Positions 54,068 to 64,000 are shown, counted from the stretch's first letter. The stretch: 64,000 nt of DNA from Frigoriflavimonas asaccharolytica (GCF_013294015.1 NZ_JABSNO010000020.1:1-64000), one strand, 5' to 3'. The notes: generated by a model from the letters alone, not told the origin. Program-made: numbers and translations.

Positions 54068-56179
54068 ATGTCTTTAAAAATATGCTGTCTTGCAGCACTT
54101 GCTTTATTTTCTACAAAAATTATGGCTCAAAAATCTAACCTAAACTACCCAAAAACTGAAAAAGGAAATCATATAGATAAATATTTTGGAGCAGATGTTG
54201 CCGATCCTTATCGTTGGTTAGAAGATGATAGAGCCGAAAATACCAAAGCTTGGGTGAAAACACAGGTTGCCTTCACTCAAAATTATTTAGATAAAATTCC
54301 TTACAGAAATGATATTGGTAAGCAACTAAAAGAAATTTGGAATTACGAAAAAATAAGCGCACCTTTTGAAGAAGGAAACTACACTTATTTCTACAAAAAC
54401 GATGGTTTGCAAGCGCAATCTGTTTTATACAGAACCAATACATCTGGAAAAACAGAAGTCTTTCTAGATCCAAATAAGTTTTCTGATAAAGGAACAACTT
54501 CACTTTCTGGCGTTTCATTTAATAAGAAAGGAAATTTGGTGGCTTATTCTATTTCCGAAGGTGGAAGCGATTGGAATAAAATCATCATCATGGATGTAGA
54601 AACAAAAAAAATTCTAGACGAACCCGTAACTGCAAAATTCAGCGGTGCATCTTGGTATAAAGATGAAGGGTTTTATTATTCTAAATATGATCAGCCAAAA
54701 GAAGGCAGTCAACTCTCTGGAATGACGGATATGCACAAAGTGTATTTTCACAAACTAGGAACTTCTGTTTCCGATGATACATTGATAAAAGGTGGCGCAG
54801 ATTTTAAACGAAGATACATGAGTATTGGCGTTTCTGATGACGAAAGGTATTTAATTCTTTCTGCCTCCGATGCAACCAATGGAAATGAACTTTACATAAA
54901 AGATTTAGAGAAAAAAAATAGTGAATTTGTAGCTATTCAAACAGGCTATGATTTCAATACAGATATCGTAGAAACCGTGGGAAATACTATTTATGTTTCC
55001 ACCGATAAAAATGCACCAAACAAAAAATTGCAAAAATTTGATATTAATAATCCGAAAGTTTGGACCGATGTAATCCCAGAAACTGAAAACGTTCTAAGCA
55101 TTTCTACAGGTGGAGGTTTTCTTTTTGCAACATACATGAAAGATGCAGTTTCAATAGTAAAGCAATACGATTTTAACGGGAAGTTGATGAGAGAAATTGC
55201 ACTTCCAGGAAAAGGAACTGCAGGTGGTTTTGGCGGGAAAAAATCTCAGAAGAATTTGTACTATTCTTTTTCAAATTTTATTACACCAAGCACAACTTTT
55301 AAAATAAATGCAGCTACTGGAGTTTCTGAGGTTTACCAAAAACCAAACGTAAAATTTAGTCCAGAAAATTATATTTCTGAGCAAGTTTTTTACACCTCCA
55401 AAGACGGAACCAAAATCCCAATGATGATTTCCTACAAAAAAGGATTGAAAATGGATGGCAAAAATCCTACAATTCTCTATGGTTATGGTGGTTTCAACAT
55501 CAGCATCACGCCTTCTTTTTCTGTGGTGAATGCTATTTGGATGGAAAACGGTGGAATCTATGCCGTTGCAAACATTCGTGGTGGTGGAGAATATGGGAAG
55601 AAATGGCATGACGCGGGTACAAAAATGCAAAAGAAAAATGTGTTTGAAGATTTTATAGCTGCAGGAGAATATTTACAAAAGAATAAATATACTTCACCCA
55701 ATTTCATGGCGCTTTCTGGCAGATCTAATGGTGGGCTTTTGGTTGGCGCAACCATGACGATGCGACCAGACCTTGCGAAAGTTGCCTTTCCTGGTGTTGG
55801 TGTTTTAGATATGTTGAGATACAATAAATTTACAGCCGGAGCAGGTTGGAGCTATGATTATGGAACTGCAGAAGATAGCAAAGAAATGTTTGAATATTTG
55901 AAATCTTATTCTCCAGTTCATAATGTGAAATCTGGCAAATGCTATCCATCCACAATGGTGATTACGGGAGATCATGATGATCGTGTAGTTCCAGCACATT
56001 CCTTCAAATTTGGAGCGGAACTTCAAGCAAAACAAGATTGCAAAAATCCTGTTTTAATTAGAATAGAAACCGATGCAGGACATGGAGCAGGAAGATCTAC
56101 AGACCAAGTGATTGCAGAAAATGCAGATATCATCAGTTTTGCTTTGTTTGAAATGGGTATCGAAAAATTAAATAAATAA
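54068..56179 (+). CDS. Prolyl oligopeptidase, S9A family, secreted
   Basis: 703 residues. A signal peptide ends near MAQK (residue 22). The N-terminal part wraps a seven-bladed propeller; the C-terminal catalytic domain has the nucleophile Ser in GRSNGGLLVG, the Asp in VITGDHDDRVVPAHS and the His in DAGHGAGRST. It cleaves after proline in short peptides. Secretion fits a role in peptide nutrition, like the S46 enzyme near by. Confidence 0.92.
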   Translation: MSLKICCLAALALFSTKIMAQKSNLNYPKTEKGNHIDKYFGADVADPYRWLEDDRAENTKAWVKTQVAFTQNYLDKIPYRNDIGKQLKEIWNYEKISAPFEEGNYTYFYKNDGLQAQSVLYRTNTSGKTEVFLDPNKFSDKGTTSLSGVSFNKKGNLVAYSISEGGSDWNKIIIMDVETKKILDEPVTAKFSGASWYKDEGFYYSKYDQPKEGSQLSGMTDMHKVYFHKLGTSVSDDTLIKGGADFKRRYMSIGVSDDERYLILSASDATNGNELYIKDLEKKNSEFVAIQTGYDFNTDIVETVGNTIYVSTDKNAPNKKLQKFDINNPKVWTDVIPETENVLSISTGGGFLFATYMKDAVSIVKQYDFNGKLMREIALPGKGTAGGFGGKKSQKNLYYSFSNFITPSTTFKINAATGVSEVYQKPNVKFSPENYISEQVFYTSKDGTKIPMMISYKKGLKMDGKNPTILYGYGGFNISITPSFSVVNAIWMENGGIYAVANIRGGGEYGKKWHDAGTKMQKKNVFEDFIAAGEYLQKNKYTSPNFMALSGRSNGGLLVGATMTMRPDLAKVAFPGVGVLDMLRYNKFTAGAGWSYDYGTAEDSKEMFEYLKSYSPVHNVKSGKCYPSTMVITGDHDDRVVPAHSFKFGAELQAKQDCKNPVLIRIETDAGHGAGRSTDQVIAENADIISFALFEMGIEKLNK

Positions 56180-56237
56180 TAGAAATTTTATAATTTTAAC
56201 TATTCTGAAAATAGTAAATTTAAAAAAATTAAAAAAT

Positions 56238-56585
56238 ATGGAAAATACGAGCGAAAATATGAAGACTCTAAGTCAAGTTATGACGATCTTGGCAAAAAGA
56301 GGCGTGACAAAAGAATTTCGGATGAATGAAAATAACGAAATGAAATTAGAAAATGGAGAGAAAAACTATAATTCTGATGAACTCATAATCGCAAAAACAT
56401 ACCGATTTGAAGGCGATAGCAATCCAGATGACAACGCTGTACTTTTACTCGTGAAATCTACCGATGGAAACATAGGTTTTATTTTAGATTCTTATGGCGC
56501 AGAAAGCAATTACAGCGGCGAGGAATTTGACGATTTTTTAAGAAGAATTCCAGAATCTGAGGATCCAGAATATAATTTAGATTAA
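56238..56585 (+). CDS. Conserved small protein, function unknown
   Basis: 115 residues, no signal peptide or membrane segment. Polar start (MENTSENMKTLSQVMTILAKRG), then strands with acidic turns (FRMNENNEMKLE, YRFEGDSNPDDNAVLL, GFILDSYGAESN). Probably a compact cytoplasmic fold. I do not recognise a family; it has a good terminator. Confidence 0.6.
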   Translation: MENTSENMKTLSQVMTILAKRGVTKEFRMNENNEMKLENGEKNYNSDELIIAKTYRFEGDSNPDDNAVLLLVKSTDGNIGFILDSYGAESNYSGEEFDDFLRRIPESEDPEYNLD

Positions 56586-56589
56586 TTTT

Positions 56590-56622
56590 TAAAAGGCAGA
56601 AATTCAATTTTTCTGCCTTTTA
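56590..56622. terminator. Bidirectional terminator between converging genes
   Basis: Stem AAAAGGCAGAAA / TTTCTGCCTTTT with a 7-nt loop, T run on the plus strand and A run before it. It ends the 56238 gene and probably the AsmA-like gene from the other side. Confidence 0.8.
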
Positions 56623-59600
56623 TTTTTTCTTAAATATTCTTTTAAATATAGTTTTTCTTTTTGGAGTCTCTTTTGCGGCTTGCTCTACTTTTTGCAAAGC
56701 CTTTATTTCTTCCTCATTATCTGGAAATTCTTCCGTGGTGTCTACCTTTTGTGCCTTAGAACCTAAACCGACTAATGATTTTTTCAAACCTGCTTCTATA
56801 CCTTTATACAAGAAATTGAAGAAAGATTTCGTATTATCTCGTTCCACATTTTCTATCAAAATAGCAGCTGGATTTGGACCAGAATCATTTTTCACAAATA
56901 AATTTGCGATAGCAGAAAGTACTACTTTTTTGTCCCCATCATCTTGTAGCATTTGTACTTTTAAATCTTTATTTATCATTTTGAAAGTACCACTTATCGT
57001 TTTTACATTACCAGTATAAGCAAACGCTAATTTTTGAATTTCACCTGTAGCACGCACTTTCAAATAAGGTTCTGTAAATAAATTTAAATCTGGAGCAGGC
57101 ATCAATCCTGTGAAACCTGTTACCGTAAAATAATCGTCTTTCCTGGCAGTATCAAATTCCCAATTCACCGTCAATGGTGCAGAATCCATCAACATGGTGT
57201 TGATGACAATAGGAACGTTGGTTGGTTTCCCTGCAAATTTTCCAGAATTTATATTTTTCGCGTTCAAATTGAATTTTCCAAATACCAATTTCCCTGGTCC
57301 ATCACTTTTTTTCGTGTCTTCCTCGTAGACTAATCTAGAGTTTTTGATATTCAAATCTTCCACAAACAAAGGAAATTTCAAACTTGAAAGCATCGAGCCA
57401 TAAAGAGGTTTTATCTTTGGATCGTCTGTAGGAATCTTGCTGCGAAATATATTCGCATCCATGTTATCAATATTTAAATTATTCACATAGATACTCAACT
57501 GATTGCTAAAAAAATCCCATTTTCCGTTTGCACTTAGTTGTTTGATATTCAAGTTGTATAAATCTTTTTCTACAGGTTGCCGTCTCACAAATTCCGCTCT
57601 AGAGACAGTGGGTTTTAATAGCAGATTAGTTAAATTTATTTTACTGTCGTTAATGTTTATAGTAGCAATTTTCGCATTGTAAAATTCGCTCAATGTATAA
57701 TTAAAATTTGTTGCTGCAAGACTATAACTCCCCATTTTAAAAGGTGTTTTATTCTTTGCTGTTTGTTCATTCATCGTGAAATTTCGCACTTCAACGTTTA
57801 GATTTTTGAAACTTAAAGGTTTGTTGTCGGAATCTAATTTAAAGGCAGAGTTTTTCAATGAAATTTTCCGAAGCAAAATATTTGGAGGGTTTCCATTGTT
57901 ACTTTTCGCTGTTTTGGTTTTATTCTTTGCTAAATTTAACTTCCCGTTCAAACCGTTAATTAGTACGTTTTCTACATCTAATTTTAAAATATCATTGTCA
58001 AAATTCCATTCTTTTATTTTCACATCAATATTTTTGATAGATCCAACCATGGCAGTTGTACTACTGTAATTTCCATTATTTTTAAGATTAATGTTGGTTA
58101 ATTTAATAGAATTTGGAAGGATAAATGCAGATTGCGCCTCTATATTTTGATCTTTTGTATTAAAAATAAGGCTATTTCCTGTAATTTTAAAATCTTTATA
58201 TTCAATAGGAATTTTGCTTTTACTAGATTTTTCGGTTAATGAGATATTGTTTACCAAAACTTCTAAATTTTTGCCAGAAAATACATTTATATTATTACTG
58301 TTTATAGATAGATTGGAATTTTTTAGTTCCATTTTTTCTAACAAAAGCGGAAATTCAATTCCAGAAATCGGATTGTTCTTTTTAATGTTTTTTACAATAT
58401 TTAAATTCCCGTTTGCGCCATCTATTAGAATGTTTTTAATATTTAAATCTAAATTGTCATCATCAAATTTCCAATCATTAATATTGATTGCAACTTTTTT
58501 GATGCTGCCATTCATATTTGTTTCAATTTTTCCATTTCCAAGAGTTTGCAAAATAATTTGATCCAATAAAATAGATTTTGGATTAATATTTACTTGTGAA
58601 AAAATGGCTTTCTGTTGTCCAGAAATTGTTTCTATTTCATTTCCACTAAACGCAAAATTTTCATATTTCACAGGAATTTGAATTTTCAAAGTTTCATCAT
58701 TCAATTCAAATTCAGAAATTTTTAAGTTCATATTCCTGCCAGAAAATACTCGGTTTGTAGCGCTATTGAAAACTTGAATTTTTGAATTTTTTAAATCTAG
58801 ATTTTCTATATTAAATCCAAAATTCAAAGGTTTTTTTTCTTTAGTACTATTTCTTTTAATTGTAAATAATTGAATGTCTGCATTCGCAATTTGAAAAGTT
58901 TTTAGCTCGATGGATTCTTTTTTCAAGATAAAATCTTCCAATTTAATTTGTCCAATTTTACCTTTCGCAAAACTTCCTTTTTTGGGTTGAAATTTCGCAA
59001 ATTGATCATAAGAAAGCAGAGGGATTATTTCTAAATTATTAATGTTTAGAAGTTTGTTCTCTGTTTTTATTTTTTCAGCTTTAATTATTTGTAAATTCCC
59101 TTGTCGAAAGAAAAGATTTTTAGCGTTGATATTTTGCTTATCAAATGTTATCGGCAACAATTGATTGCTATTTTTATCGGCAAGTTCAATATTTTTTATG
59201 TTGACGCTCAGATTATTAGCGGAAAATATTCTATTATTGTTGTGTTTGAAAACAGCCAAATTTCCATCCGTAATTTCTACATCATCAAACGGAATTGACG
59301 CTTCTTTCTTTTTCTTTCTAAATTTTGAAGGGTTTGGCAGAATAATATTTAAATTTGGTTTTATCAAAATTAATCTAGAAGCACTTATTTCATTATTAAA
59401 TACCGCATCAAAAATCCCAAACCTGCTAATTTCGAATGATCCAACAGTTCCTTTTAAACGAAGAATAGAGTCGTTTTTTTCATTTTTGTTGTGAATAGCA
59501 ATTCCAGTGGTTGCAATATTTCCCGTAAAGAGATCAACATCAATATCTCGATAAGTGATGTTGTAATCCGTATTTTTTTTAATGTAATCTGGCAGATTAT

Positions 59601-59697
59601 TTTGCAGCCAAAAATTCAAGCCGATATTTGCAAAAACGAGCAAAACGATTATGCTTCCTAAAGTATAGACGGTATATTTTACCCATTTATTTTTCAT
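56620..59697 (-). CDS. AsmA/DUF748-like protein with repeated ~156-residue modules
   Basis: 1025 residues with one N-terminal membrane segment (about 9-28). The rest is strand-rich and low in charge clusters. Related blocks begin at about residues 140, 297, 453 and 609, each about 156 apart, and a diverged one near 779: the opening reads like LDLKNSKIQVF, MELKNSNLSIN or ISLKNSAFKLD, followed by FSGxNxxxxV. A Lys-rich tail closes it (KRKTIFKRIFKKK). AsmA/TamB-like proteins form long grooves that carry lipids between membranes; the repeats fit such a groove. Function not shown here. Confidence 0.72.
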   Translation of the reverse strand: MKNKWVKYTVYTLGSIIVLLVFANIGLNFWLQNNLPDYIKKNTDYNITYRDIDVDLFTGNIATTGIAIHNKNEKNDSILRLKGTVGSFEISRFGIFDAVFNNEISASRLILIKPNLNIILPNPSKFRKKKKEASIPFDDVEITDGNLAVFKHNNNRIFSANNLSVNIKNIELADKNSNQLLPITFDKQNINAKNLFFRQGNLQIIKAEKIKTENKLLNINNLEIIPLLSYDQFAKFQPKKGSFAKGKIGQIKLEDFILKKESIELKTFQIANADIQLFTIKRNSTKEKKPLNFGFNIENLDLKNSKIQVFNSATNRVFSGRNMNLKISEFELNDETLKIQIPVKYENFAFSGNEIETISGQQKAIFSQVNINPKSILLDQIILQTLGNGKIETNMNGSIKKVAININDWKFDDDNLDLNIKNILIDGANGNLNIVKNIKKNNPISGIEFPLLLEKMELKNSNLSINSNNINVFSGKNLEVLVNNISLTEKSSKSKIPIEYKDFKITGNSLIFNTKDQNIEAQSAFILPNSIKLTNINLKNNGNYSSTTAMVGSIKNIDVKIKEWNFDNDILKLDVENVLINGLNGKLNLAKNKTKTAKSNNGNPPNILLRKISLKNSAFKLDSDNKPLSFKNLNVEVRNFTMNEQTAKNKTPFKMGSYSLAATNFNYTLSEFYNAKIATININDSKINLTNLLLKPTVSRAEFVRRQPVEKDLYNLNIKQLSANGKWDFFSNQLSIYVNNLNIDNMDANIFRSKIPTDDPKIKPLYGSMLSSLKFPLFVEDLNIKNSRLVYEEDTKKSDGPGKLVFGKFNLNAKNINSGKFAGKPTNVPIVINTMLMDSAPLTVNWEFDTARKDDYFTVTGFTGLMPAPDLNLFTEPYLKVRATGEIQKLAFAYTGNVKTISGTFKMINKDLKVQMLQDDGDKKVVLSAIANLFVKNDSGPNPAAILIENVERDNTKSFFNFLYKGIEAGLKKSLVGLGSKAQKVDTTEEFPDNEEEIKALQKVEQAAKETPKRKTIFKRIFKKK

Positions 59698-59732
59698 AGA
59701 ATTATCCTCATAAATAGGATTTTGTTTTTTTT

Positions 59733-60524
59733 CTATATTTCAACTTCTACCACAAAACCTTCGTGGCTTCTAACATTCATCACAGATCCATCTTCAAAAC
59801 TTAAATATTGCCCTTTAATTCCCTTTAAAACTCCTTCAAATTCTGGTGTTTTTTCTAAATTTACGGAAGATATTTTTTCGTTTGCTTCGTAAGGAAAGTC
59901 CATTTTCCAAACTTTTTCTTCCCCAGAATAAAACTTTTCGAATTCTTCTGGAAAATTTTCTTTCACTTTATTTCTAAAATCTTCCAAATCCAAATCGCCT
60001 TCCATTTCATCTTTCAGCATTTTGCGCCAATTTGTTTTGTCTGCCACATGCTCTTTCAAGGCTACTTCTATCATTCCGGCTTCGTATCTATTTTCCGTTC
60101 TTGCAATTTCTAGAGCAAAAGTTGCCCCTTGATCAATCCATCTTGTTGGGATTTGTTTTTCTCTCGTTACACCAACTTTTATTTCTCCCGTATAAGCCAA
60201 ATAAACGATGTGTGGCACCAATTGGATTTGCTCTTCCACAGCAATATCTCTTTCTTCAGTTCCAAGATGCGCCGTAGAAAGTTCTGGGCGAATGATGCTT
60301 TCGCTTGCGTATGGACTTTCAAAAAAGCATTTTTTACAAAATCCCATCCGGTATAATTTCTCGTTCCTACCACAATTTACGCATTGATAACCGGTATGTT
60401 TTATGGATATTTTTTTATTAAACAACTGATTCATATTTAATAAATCATCAGAAAGATTGAGATAATATTGAATAGGAGAAGCATATTGAGTGCTCATTTT
60501 TAGCAATTGACCTTTGAAAAGCAT
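59733..60524 (-). CDS. DUF2797 protein with zinc-type cysteine pairs
   Basis: 263 residues. The start MLFKGQLLKM fits the family. A zinc ribbon is visible: Cys48, Cys51 (QCVNCGR) and Cys63, Cys66 (GFCKKCFFE). The central strands carry VYLAYTGEIKVGVTREKQI, which recalls a GIY-YIG-like core but is not proven. Function unknown. Confidence 0.75.
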   Translation of the reverse strand: MLFKGQLLKMSTQYASPIQYYLNLSDDLLNMNQLFNKKISIKHTGYQCVNCGRNEKLYRMGFCKKCFFESPYASESIIRPELSTAHLGTEERDIAVEEQIQLVPHIVYLAYTGEIKVGVTREKQIPTRWIDQGATFALEIARTENRYEAGMIEVALKEHVADKTNWRKMLKDEMEGDLDLEDFRNKVKENFPEEFEKFYSGEEKVWKMDFPYEANEKISSVNLEKTPEFEGVLKGIKGQYLSFEDGSVMNVRSHEGFVVEVEI

Positions 60525-60668
60525 TTCTTAAATTTTAGAGAGTAAAAATACAGAATAATTGATAAGTGATGTTATATTATTTTGTTCAAGATTAATTGGT
60601 AAATTTTAAAATTATAACCATCATTATTATTTTGAAGAAAAAACAAAAGCTTAAATTTGTAATCTTAA

Positions 60669-61700
60669 ATGCTATTAATGAATTATCTTGTAACAGGCGG
60701 AAGTGGTTTTATAGGTTCCCATCTGGTGGAAAAATTGTTAGAAAGTGGACATTCTGTCATCAATATAGATAGCTTTGACGATTTTTATGACTATAAAATT
60801 AAAATTCAAAATACATTAGATTCATTAAAAATAACAGAAGCTTTTATTTTTAAAAATAAGCTTCTGGATATTCAGAAATTAATATCTGAAACTTTCTCCT
60901 CGAACTATCAATTGTTTTATCAAGATATTAGGGATTTAAGTGGTTTAGAAAATATATTTCGCAACAATAAGATAGATGTAGTTATTCATCTTGCTGCTTT
61001 GGCTGGAGTTCGCCCTTCAATAGAAAACCCTTTAGAATATCAATCTGTAAACATTACCGGAAGCATGAATATGTGGGAGGTTTGCAAGAAATTTGAGGTT
61101 ATCAAATTTGTTTGTGCTTCAAGTTCAAGTGTTTATGGCAACAATACAAAAGTTCCCTTTTCGGAAACGGATATTGTAGATCAACCCATTTCGCCTTACG
61201 CTGCAACAAAAAAATCGGTAGAAATTATAGGACACGTTTATCATAGTTTATATAAAATAGATATGATTCAATTGCGGTTTTTCACTGTTTATGGTCCTCG
61301 ACAAAGACCAGATCTTGCCATCCATAAATTTGTAAGATTATTGTCTGAAAATCAAGAAATTCCCTATTATGGAGATGGCACAACTGCAAGAGATTACACA
61401 TTTATTGATGATATAATCCAAGGTATCATCAATTCTATCCAATATTTAGAAGAGAACAAGAAGGTGTACGAAATTATTAATCTGGGTGAAAGCGAGGTAA
61501 TTACCTTGGATAAAATGCTGGCGACCATAGAAGAAAATTTTGGCAAAAAAGCCATCCGAAAATTACTGCCAATGCAAGCAGGAGATGTGCAAAAAACCAA
61601 TGCAGATATAGAAAAAGCGAGGCGCCTAATTAATTATAATCCGCAAACAAATTTTGAAAATGGCATAAAAATTTTTGTGGAATGGTTTTTGAGAAAATGA
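60669..61700 (+). CDS. NAD-dependent epimerase, UDP-glucuronate 4-epimerase-like
   Basis: 343 residues of the extended SDR family. The NAD motif is GGSGFIGSH, the catalytic pair YxxxK is SPYAATKKS, and FTVYGPRQRPD and YGDGTTARDYTFIDD match UDP-sugar 4-epimerases acting on UDP-glucuronate. The start could be Met1 or Met4. It probably serves surface polysaccharide synthesis; no other sugar genes are adjacent. Confidence 0.86.
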   Translation: MLLMNYLVTGGSGFIGSHLVEKLLESGHSVINIDSFDDFYDYKIKIQNTLDSLKITEAFIFKNKLLDIQKLISETFSSNYQLFYQDIRDLSGLENIFRNNKIDVVIHLAALAGVRPSIENPLEYQSVNITGSMNMWEVCKKFEVIKFVCASSSSVYGNNTKVPFSETDIVDQPISPYAATKKSVEIIGHVYHSLYKIDMIQLRFFTVYGPRQRPDLAIHKFVRLLSENQEIPYYGDGTTARDYTFIDDIIQGIINSIQYLEENKKVYEIINLGESEVITLDKMLATIEENFGKKAIRKLLPMQAGDVQKTNADIEKARRLINYNPQTNFENGIKIFVEWFLRK

Positions 61701-61803
61701 CAATCGTCTGATAAGTTTTAATACTATTTTTCAGATTTAAAATAACAATACGAAAAATGTTGAAAATCAGCGTAAAAAAACTTTTTTATATGCGCTAATT
61801 TTT

Positions 61804-61811
61804 TACTTTTG
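61804..61811 (+). promoter_or_regulatory. Possible -7 box of DUF2795 gene
   Basis: TACTTTTG matches TAnnTTTG and lies 17 nt before the ATG, so the leader would be very short; a -33 element is weak. Confidence 0.45.
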
Positions 61812-61827
61812 CAAAAATAATAATATT

Positions 61828-62049
61828 ATGTACTGGACATTAGAATTAGCATCTTTTTTAAGCGACGCACCTTGGCCGATGACAAAGGCAGAATTAATTG
61901 ATTATGCCATCAGAACTGGAGCACCAATGGAGGTTGTAGAAAATTTACAAGCTATAGAAGATGAGGGAGAAATCTACGAATCTATAGAAGAAGTATGGGC
62001 AGACTATCCAACAGACGAAGATTTCCTCTGGAACGAAGACGAATACTAA
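61828..62049 (+). CDS. DUF2795 protein
   Basis: 73 residues: YWTLELASFLSDAPWPMTKAELIDYAIRTGAP (in two parts) and a very acidic tail (EEVWADYPTDEDFLWNEDEY). DUF2795 is a small helical fold of unknown role that is widespread in Bacteroidota. It is a separate unit with its own terminator and precedes secA by 111 nt. Confidence 0.85.
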   Translation: MYWTLELASFLSDAPWPMTKAELIDYAIRTGAPMEVVENLQAIEDEGEIYESIEEVWADYPTDEDFLWNEDEY

Positions 62050-62053
62050 AAAT

Positions 62054-62085
62054 AAAGCTTTAGGCATAATGCTTAAAGTTTTTTT
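62054..62085 (+). terminator. Rho-independent terminator after DUF2795 gene
   Basis: CTTTAGGCA/TGCTTAAAG stem (one G-U pair) with extension by A-T pairs and a T7 run. Confidence 0.8.
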
Positions 62086-62160
62086 ACATTAAAATAAGCA
62101 TCCTTTTTTGATGCAGAATAATTGCTGGAGTTTAGGTACATCAGCGCAAAGTGATAATTT

Positions 62161-64000
62161 ATGGGTTTACTAGATCAGGTTTTAAAAGGTTTTTTGGGCG
62201 ATAAGAATGCTAAAGATCTTAAAGAAGTAAAAAAAGTAGTTGCAAAAATCAAAGCTGCAGAACCGAACGTAGAAAATCTTTCGGACGATGGTTTGAGAGA
62301 CAAAACTGCTGAGTTTAAAACTAAGATCAGGGCATCGTCTGCTAAAATAACTTCTGAGATTGAAAACATAAAAGAAAAAATTTCTACCACATCTAATATT
62401 GATGAGAAAGAAGGCATGTTTCAACGAATAGAACTTTTGAAAAAAGAAGTTTATGAAGTGGAAGAAAAAGTGCTTGCAGAAATTTTGCCAGAAGCTTTTA
62501 CCTTAGTGAAAGAAACCGCGAAAAGACTAGCAAAAAACGGAGAACTGCGTGTAACAGCTACAGAGATGGATAGAAATCTTGCCGCAAGAAAAGATTTTGT
62601 AGTGATAGAAGGAGATCAAGCTGTTTGGAAAAACGCTTGGAATGCCGCTGGAACTTCTGTAGTTTGGGATATGGTGCACTACGATGTGCAATATATTGGT
62701 GGTGTAGTTTTACACTCTGGAAAAATTGCCGAAATGGCAACTGGGGAAGGTAAAACGTTGGTAGGAACGCTTCCAATTTACCTAAATGCACTTCCAGGAA
62801 AAGGGGTGCATGTAGTTACGGTAAATGATTATCTAGCGAAAAGAGATAGCGCTTGGATGGGACCATTGTACCAATTTCATGGTTTAAGTATTGATTGTAT
62901 AGACAATCATCAACCAAACTCACCAAGTAGAATTGCTGCATATAATTGTGATATCACTTATGGAACCAACAATGAATTTGGCTTCGATTATTTGAGAGAT
63001 AACATGGTAACTTCGCCAACAGAATTGGTGCAAAGAGATTTGAACTATGCCATCATTGATGAGGTAGATTCTGTTTTAGTAGATGATGCAAGAACACCTT
63101 TGATTATTTCTGGACCAGTGCCGCAAGGAGATCGTCAGGAATTTGATCTGCTAAAACCTTCTGTAGATAGAATTGTAGAAGTACAGAAAAAAACTATTTC
63201 CGCAATTTTTGCTGAAGCGAAAAAATTAATTGCTGCAGGAAATAACAAAGAAGGCGGTTTCAAATTATTACAAGCATATAGAGGTTTGCCAAAAAGCAGA
63301 CCCATGATTAAATTTTTATCTGAAAGTGGAAACCGTGTTTTGCTACAAAAAACGGAAGCATCTTACATGCAAGATAATAATAGAGAAATGCCAAAAGCAG
63401 ATAAAGATCTCTATTTTGTGATAGATGAAAAAAACAATCAAATAGATCTTACCGATAAAGGTATAGAATATATGTCTGCCGGAAATCAAGACAAAGATTT
63501 CTTTGTTTTAGAAGATTTAGGAACAGAACTAGCCGATATAGAAAATAAAGGTCTTTCTAAAGACGACGAATTTGAAGCCAAAGAAGAATTATATAGAAAT
63601 TTCTCTATTAAATCTGAAAGAGTTCACACTTTAAATCAATTGTTAAAAGCCTACACATTATTTGTAAAAGATGATGAATACGTAGTTATTGATGGCGAAG
63701 TGAAGATTGTAGATGAATCTACAGGTAGAATCATGGAAGGAAGAAGATATTCCGACGGACTTCACCAAGCAATTGAGGCTAAAGAAAACGTGAAAATTGA
63801 AGCGGCAACGCAAACTTTTGCAACCATTACGCTTCAAAATTATTTCAGAATGTACAACAAGCTTTCTGGAATGACGGGTACTGCAGAAACAGAAGCTGGC
63901 GAACTTTGGGAAATTTATAAATTGGATGTGGTGGTAATTCCTACCAATAGACCAATCGTTAGAGATGATAGACAAGATTTGGTGTACAAAACCAATCGCG
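62161..64000 (+). CDS. secA: SecA preprotein translocase ATPase, 5' part (runs off window)
   Basis: The frame opens with ATG at 62161 and stays open for 613 codons to the window end. [16 protein letters not shown] starts the protein; Walker A is MATGEGKT at about 192-199, followed by [47 protein letters not shown] and [17 protein letters not shown]. Residues of about 55-165 include lineage-specific inserts typical of Bacteroidota SecA. The C-terminal half lies outside the window. Confidence 0.95.
   Translation, partial: MGLLDQVLKGFLGDKNAKDLKEVKKVVAKIKAAEPNVENLSDDGLRDKTAEFKTKIRASSAKITSEIENIKEKISTTSNIDEKEGMFQRIELLKKEVYEVEEKVLAEILPEAFTLVKETAKRLAKNGELRVTATEMDRNLAARKDFVVIEGDQAVWKNAWNAAGTSVVWDMVHYDVQYIGGVVLHSGKIAEMATGEGKTLVGTLPIYLNALPGKGVHVVTVNDYLAKRDSAWMGPLYQFHGLSIDCIDNHQPNSPSRIAAYNCDITYGTNNEFGFDYLRDNMVTSPTELVQRDLNYAIIDEVDSVLVDDARTPLIISGPVPQGDRQEFDLLKPSVDRIVEVQKKTISAIFAEAKKLIAAGNNKEGGFKLLQAYRGLPKSRPMIKFLSESGNRVLLQKTEASYMQDNNREMPKADKDLYFVIDEKNNQIDLTDKGIEYMSAGNQDKDFFVLEDLGTELADIENKGLSKDDEFEAKEELYRNFSIKSERVHTLNQLLKAYTLFVKDDEYVVIDGEVKIVDESTGRIMEGRRYSDGLHQAIEAKENVKIEAATQTFATITLQNYFRMYNKLSGMTGTAETEAGELWEIYKLDVVVIPTNRPIVRDDRQDLVYKTNR

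Noticed and set aside
16978-62072. 17-base motif in the miaB leader nearly repeated (inverted) in the terminator at 62056-62072
   Set aside because: A 16/17 match between any two places in 64 kb is expected by chance, and both sites are explained by local hairpins.
1-64000. CRISPR array, prophage or restriction island
   Set aside because: No regularly spaced repeats, phage structural genes or methylase-restriction pairs were seen; the only nuclease-type accessory genes are single.

Overview
The window is a low-GC chromosomal segment of a Bacteroidota bacterium. It is most likely a flavobacterium of the Chryseobacterium/Weeksellaceae type. Four things point there: family content (BamD, DUF4835, CoaBC and RecN in a row; Bacteroidota RpoZ; DUF5687; DUF4126; 2TM-domain proteins; S46 peptidase; an OprC-like TonB receptor), promoters of the Bacteroidota TTTG-N19-TAnnTTTG type, the lack of Shine-Dalgarno sequences, and a left edge that looks like an ISAon1-type transposase gene. 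The species cannot be fixed from the sequence alone. Most genes are core genome; the accessory pieces are short.

Layout. 1-2.4 kb: transposase edge, tRNA-Asn with its own promoter and terminator, rseP, and a small outer-membrane protein. 2.5-8.5 kb: a nitrilase-family amidase, then a ten-gene minus-strand run of sulfur genes (GreA-like protein, TauE/SafE exporter, CstB-like persulfide dioxygenase-rhodanese, cupin, TPMT-like methyltransferase, two tiny Cys-bearing membrane proteins, rhodanese, thioredoxin, NTF2-like protein). 8.5-12 kb: a copper module (OprC-like receptor, Met/His-rich lipoprotein, small CHGKC protein). 12-18.5 kb: HerA-like ATPase, an exonuclease fused to a degenerate GIY-YIG-like domain, lysA, a TonB-C-like protein, miaB. 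18.5-24 kb: a palindromic intergenic repeat, a YhcG-type nuclease, sigma-54 activator, membrane protein, lptE, an acidic protein. 24-27 kb: DUF4126, rnpA, tcdA, TatD-like, TetR. 27-33 kb: the bamD-rpoZ-coaBC-DUF4835-recN block, with a second repeat copy before recN. 33-37.6 kb: thioredoxin-like protein, ABC permease/ATPase pair, outer-membrane barrel. 37.7-43 kb: mnmA, a HigA-like remnant, and an alpha/beta hydrolase - LytS-type kinase - 2TM - 2TM - LytTR regulator run preceded by a LytTR-type direct-repeat operator. 43-47 kb: glycosyltransferase, glutaminase, a decayed copy of the glycosyltransferase 5' end, a GxxExxY gene between inverted repeats, hflX. 47-56.6 kb: S46 peptidase, YifB/ComM, DoxX-like protein, a broken small gene, menD, a 45-aa membrane protein, prolyl oligopeptidase. 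56.6-64 kb: a modular AsmA-like protein, DUF2797, sugar-nucleotide epimerase, DUF2795, and the 5' part of secA running off the window.

How the genes work together. The sulfur run resembles the staphylococcal cst sulfide/persulfide detoxification operon in content and adds small membrane proteins that share a GCxxGxC motif. The copper run has the receptor motifs (CxxxM and HxM) known from Pseudomonas OprC plus a Met/His lipoprotein and a Cys-rich small protein, so it reads as a copper acquisition set. The LytTR locus looks self-contained: operator, target hydrolase, kinase carrying its own 2TM domain, two free 2TM proteins, and regulator. Nothing in the window is a CRISPR array, prophage or large island.
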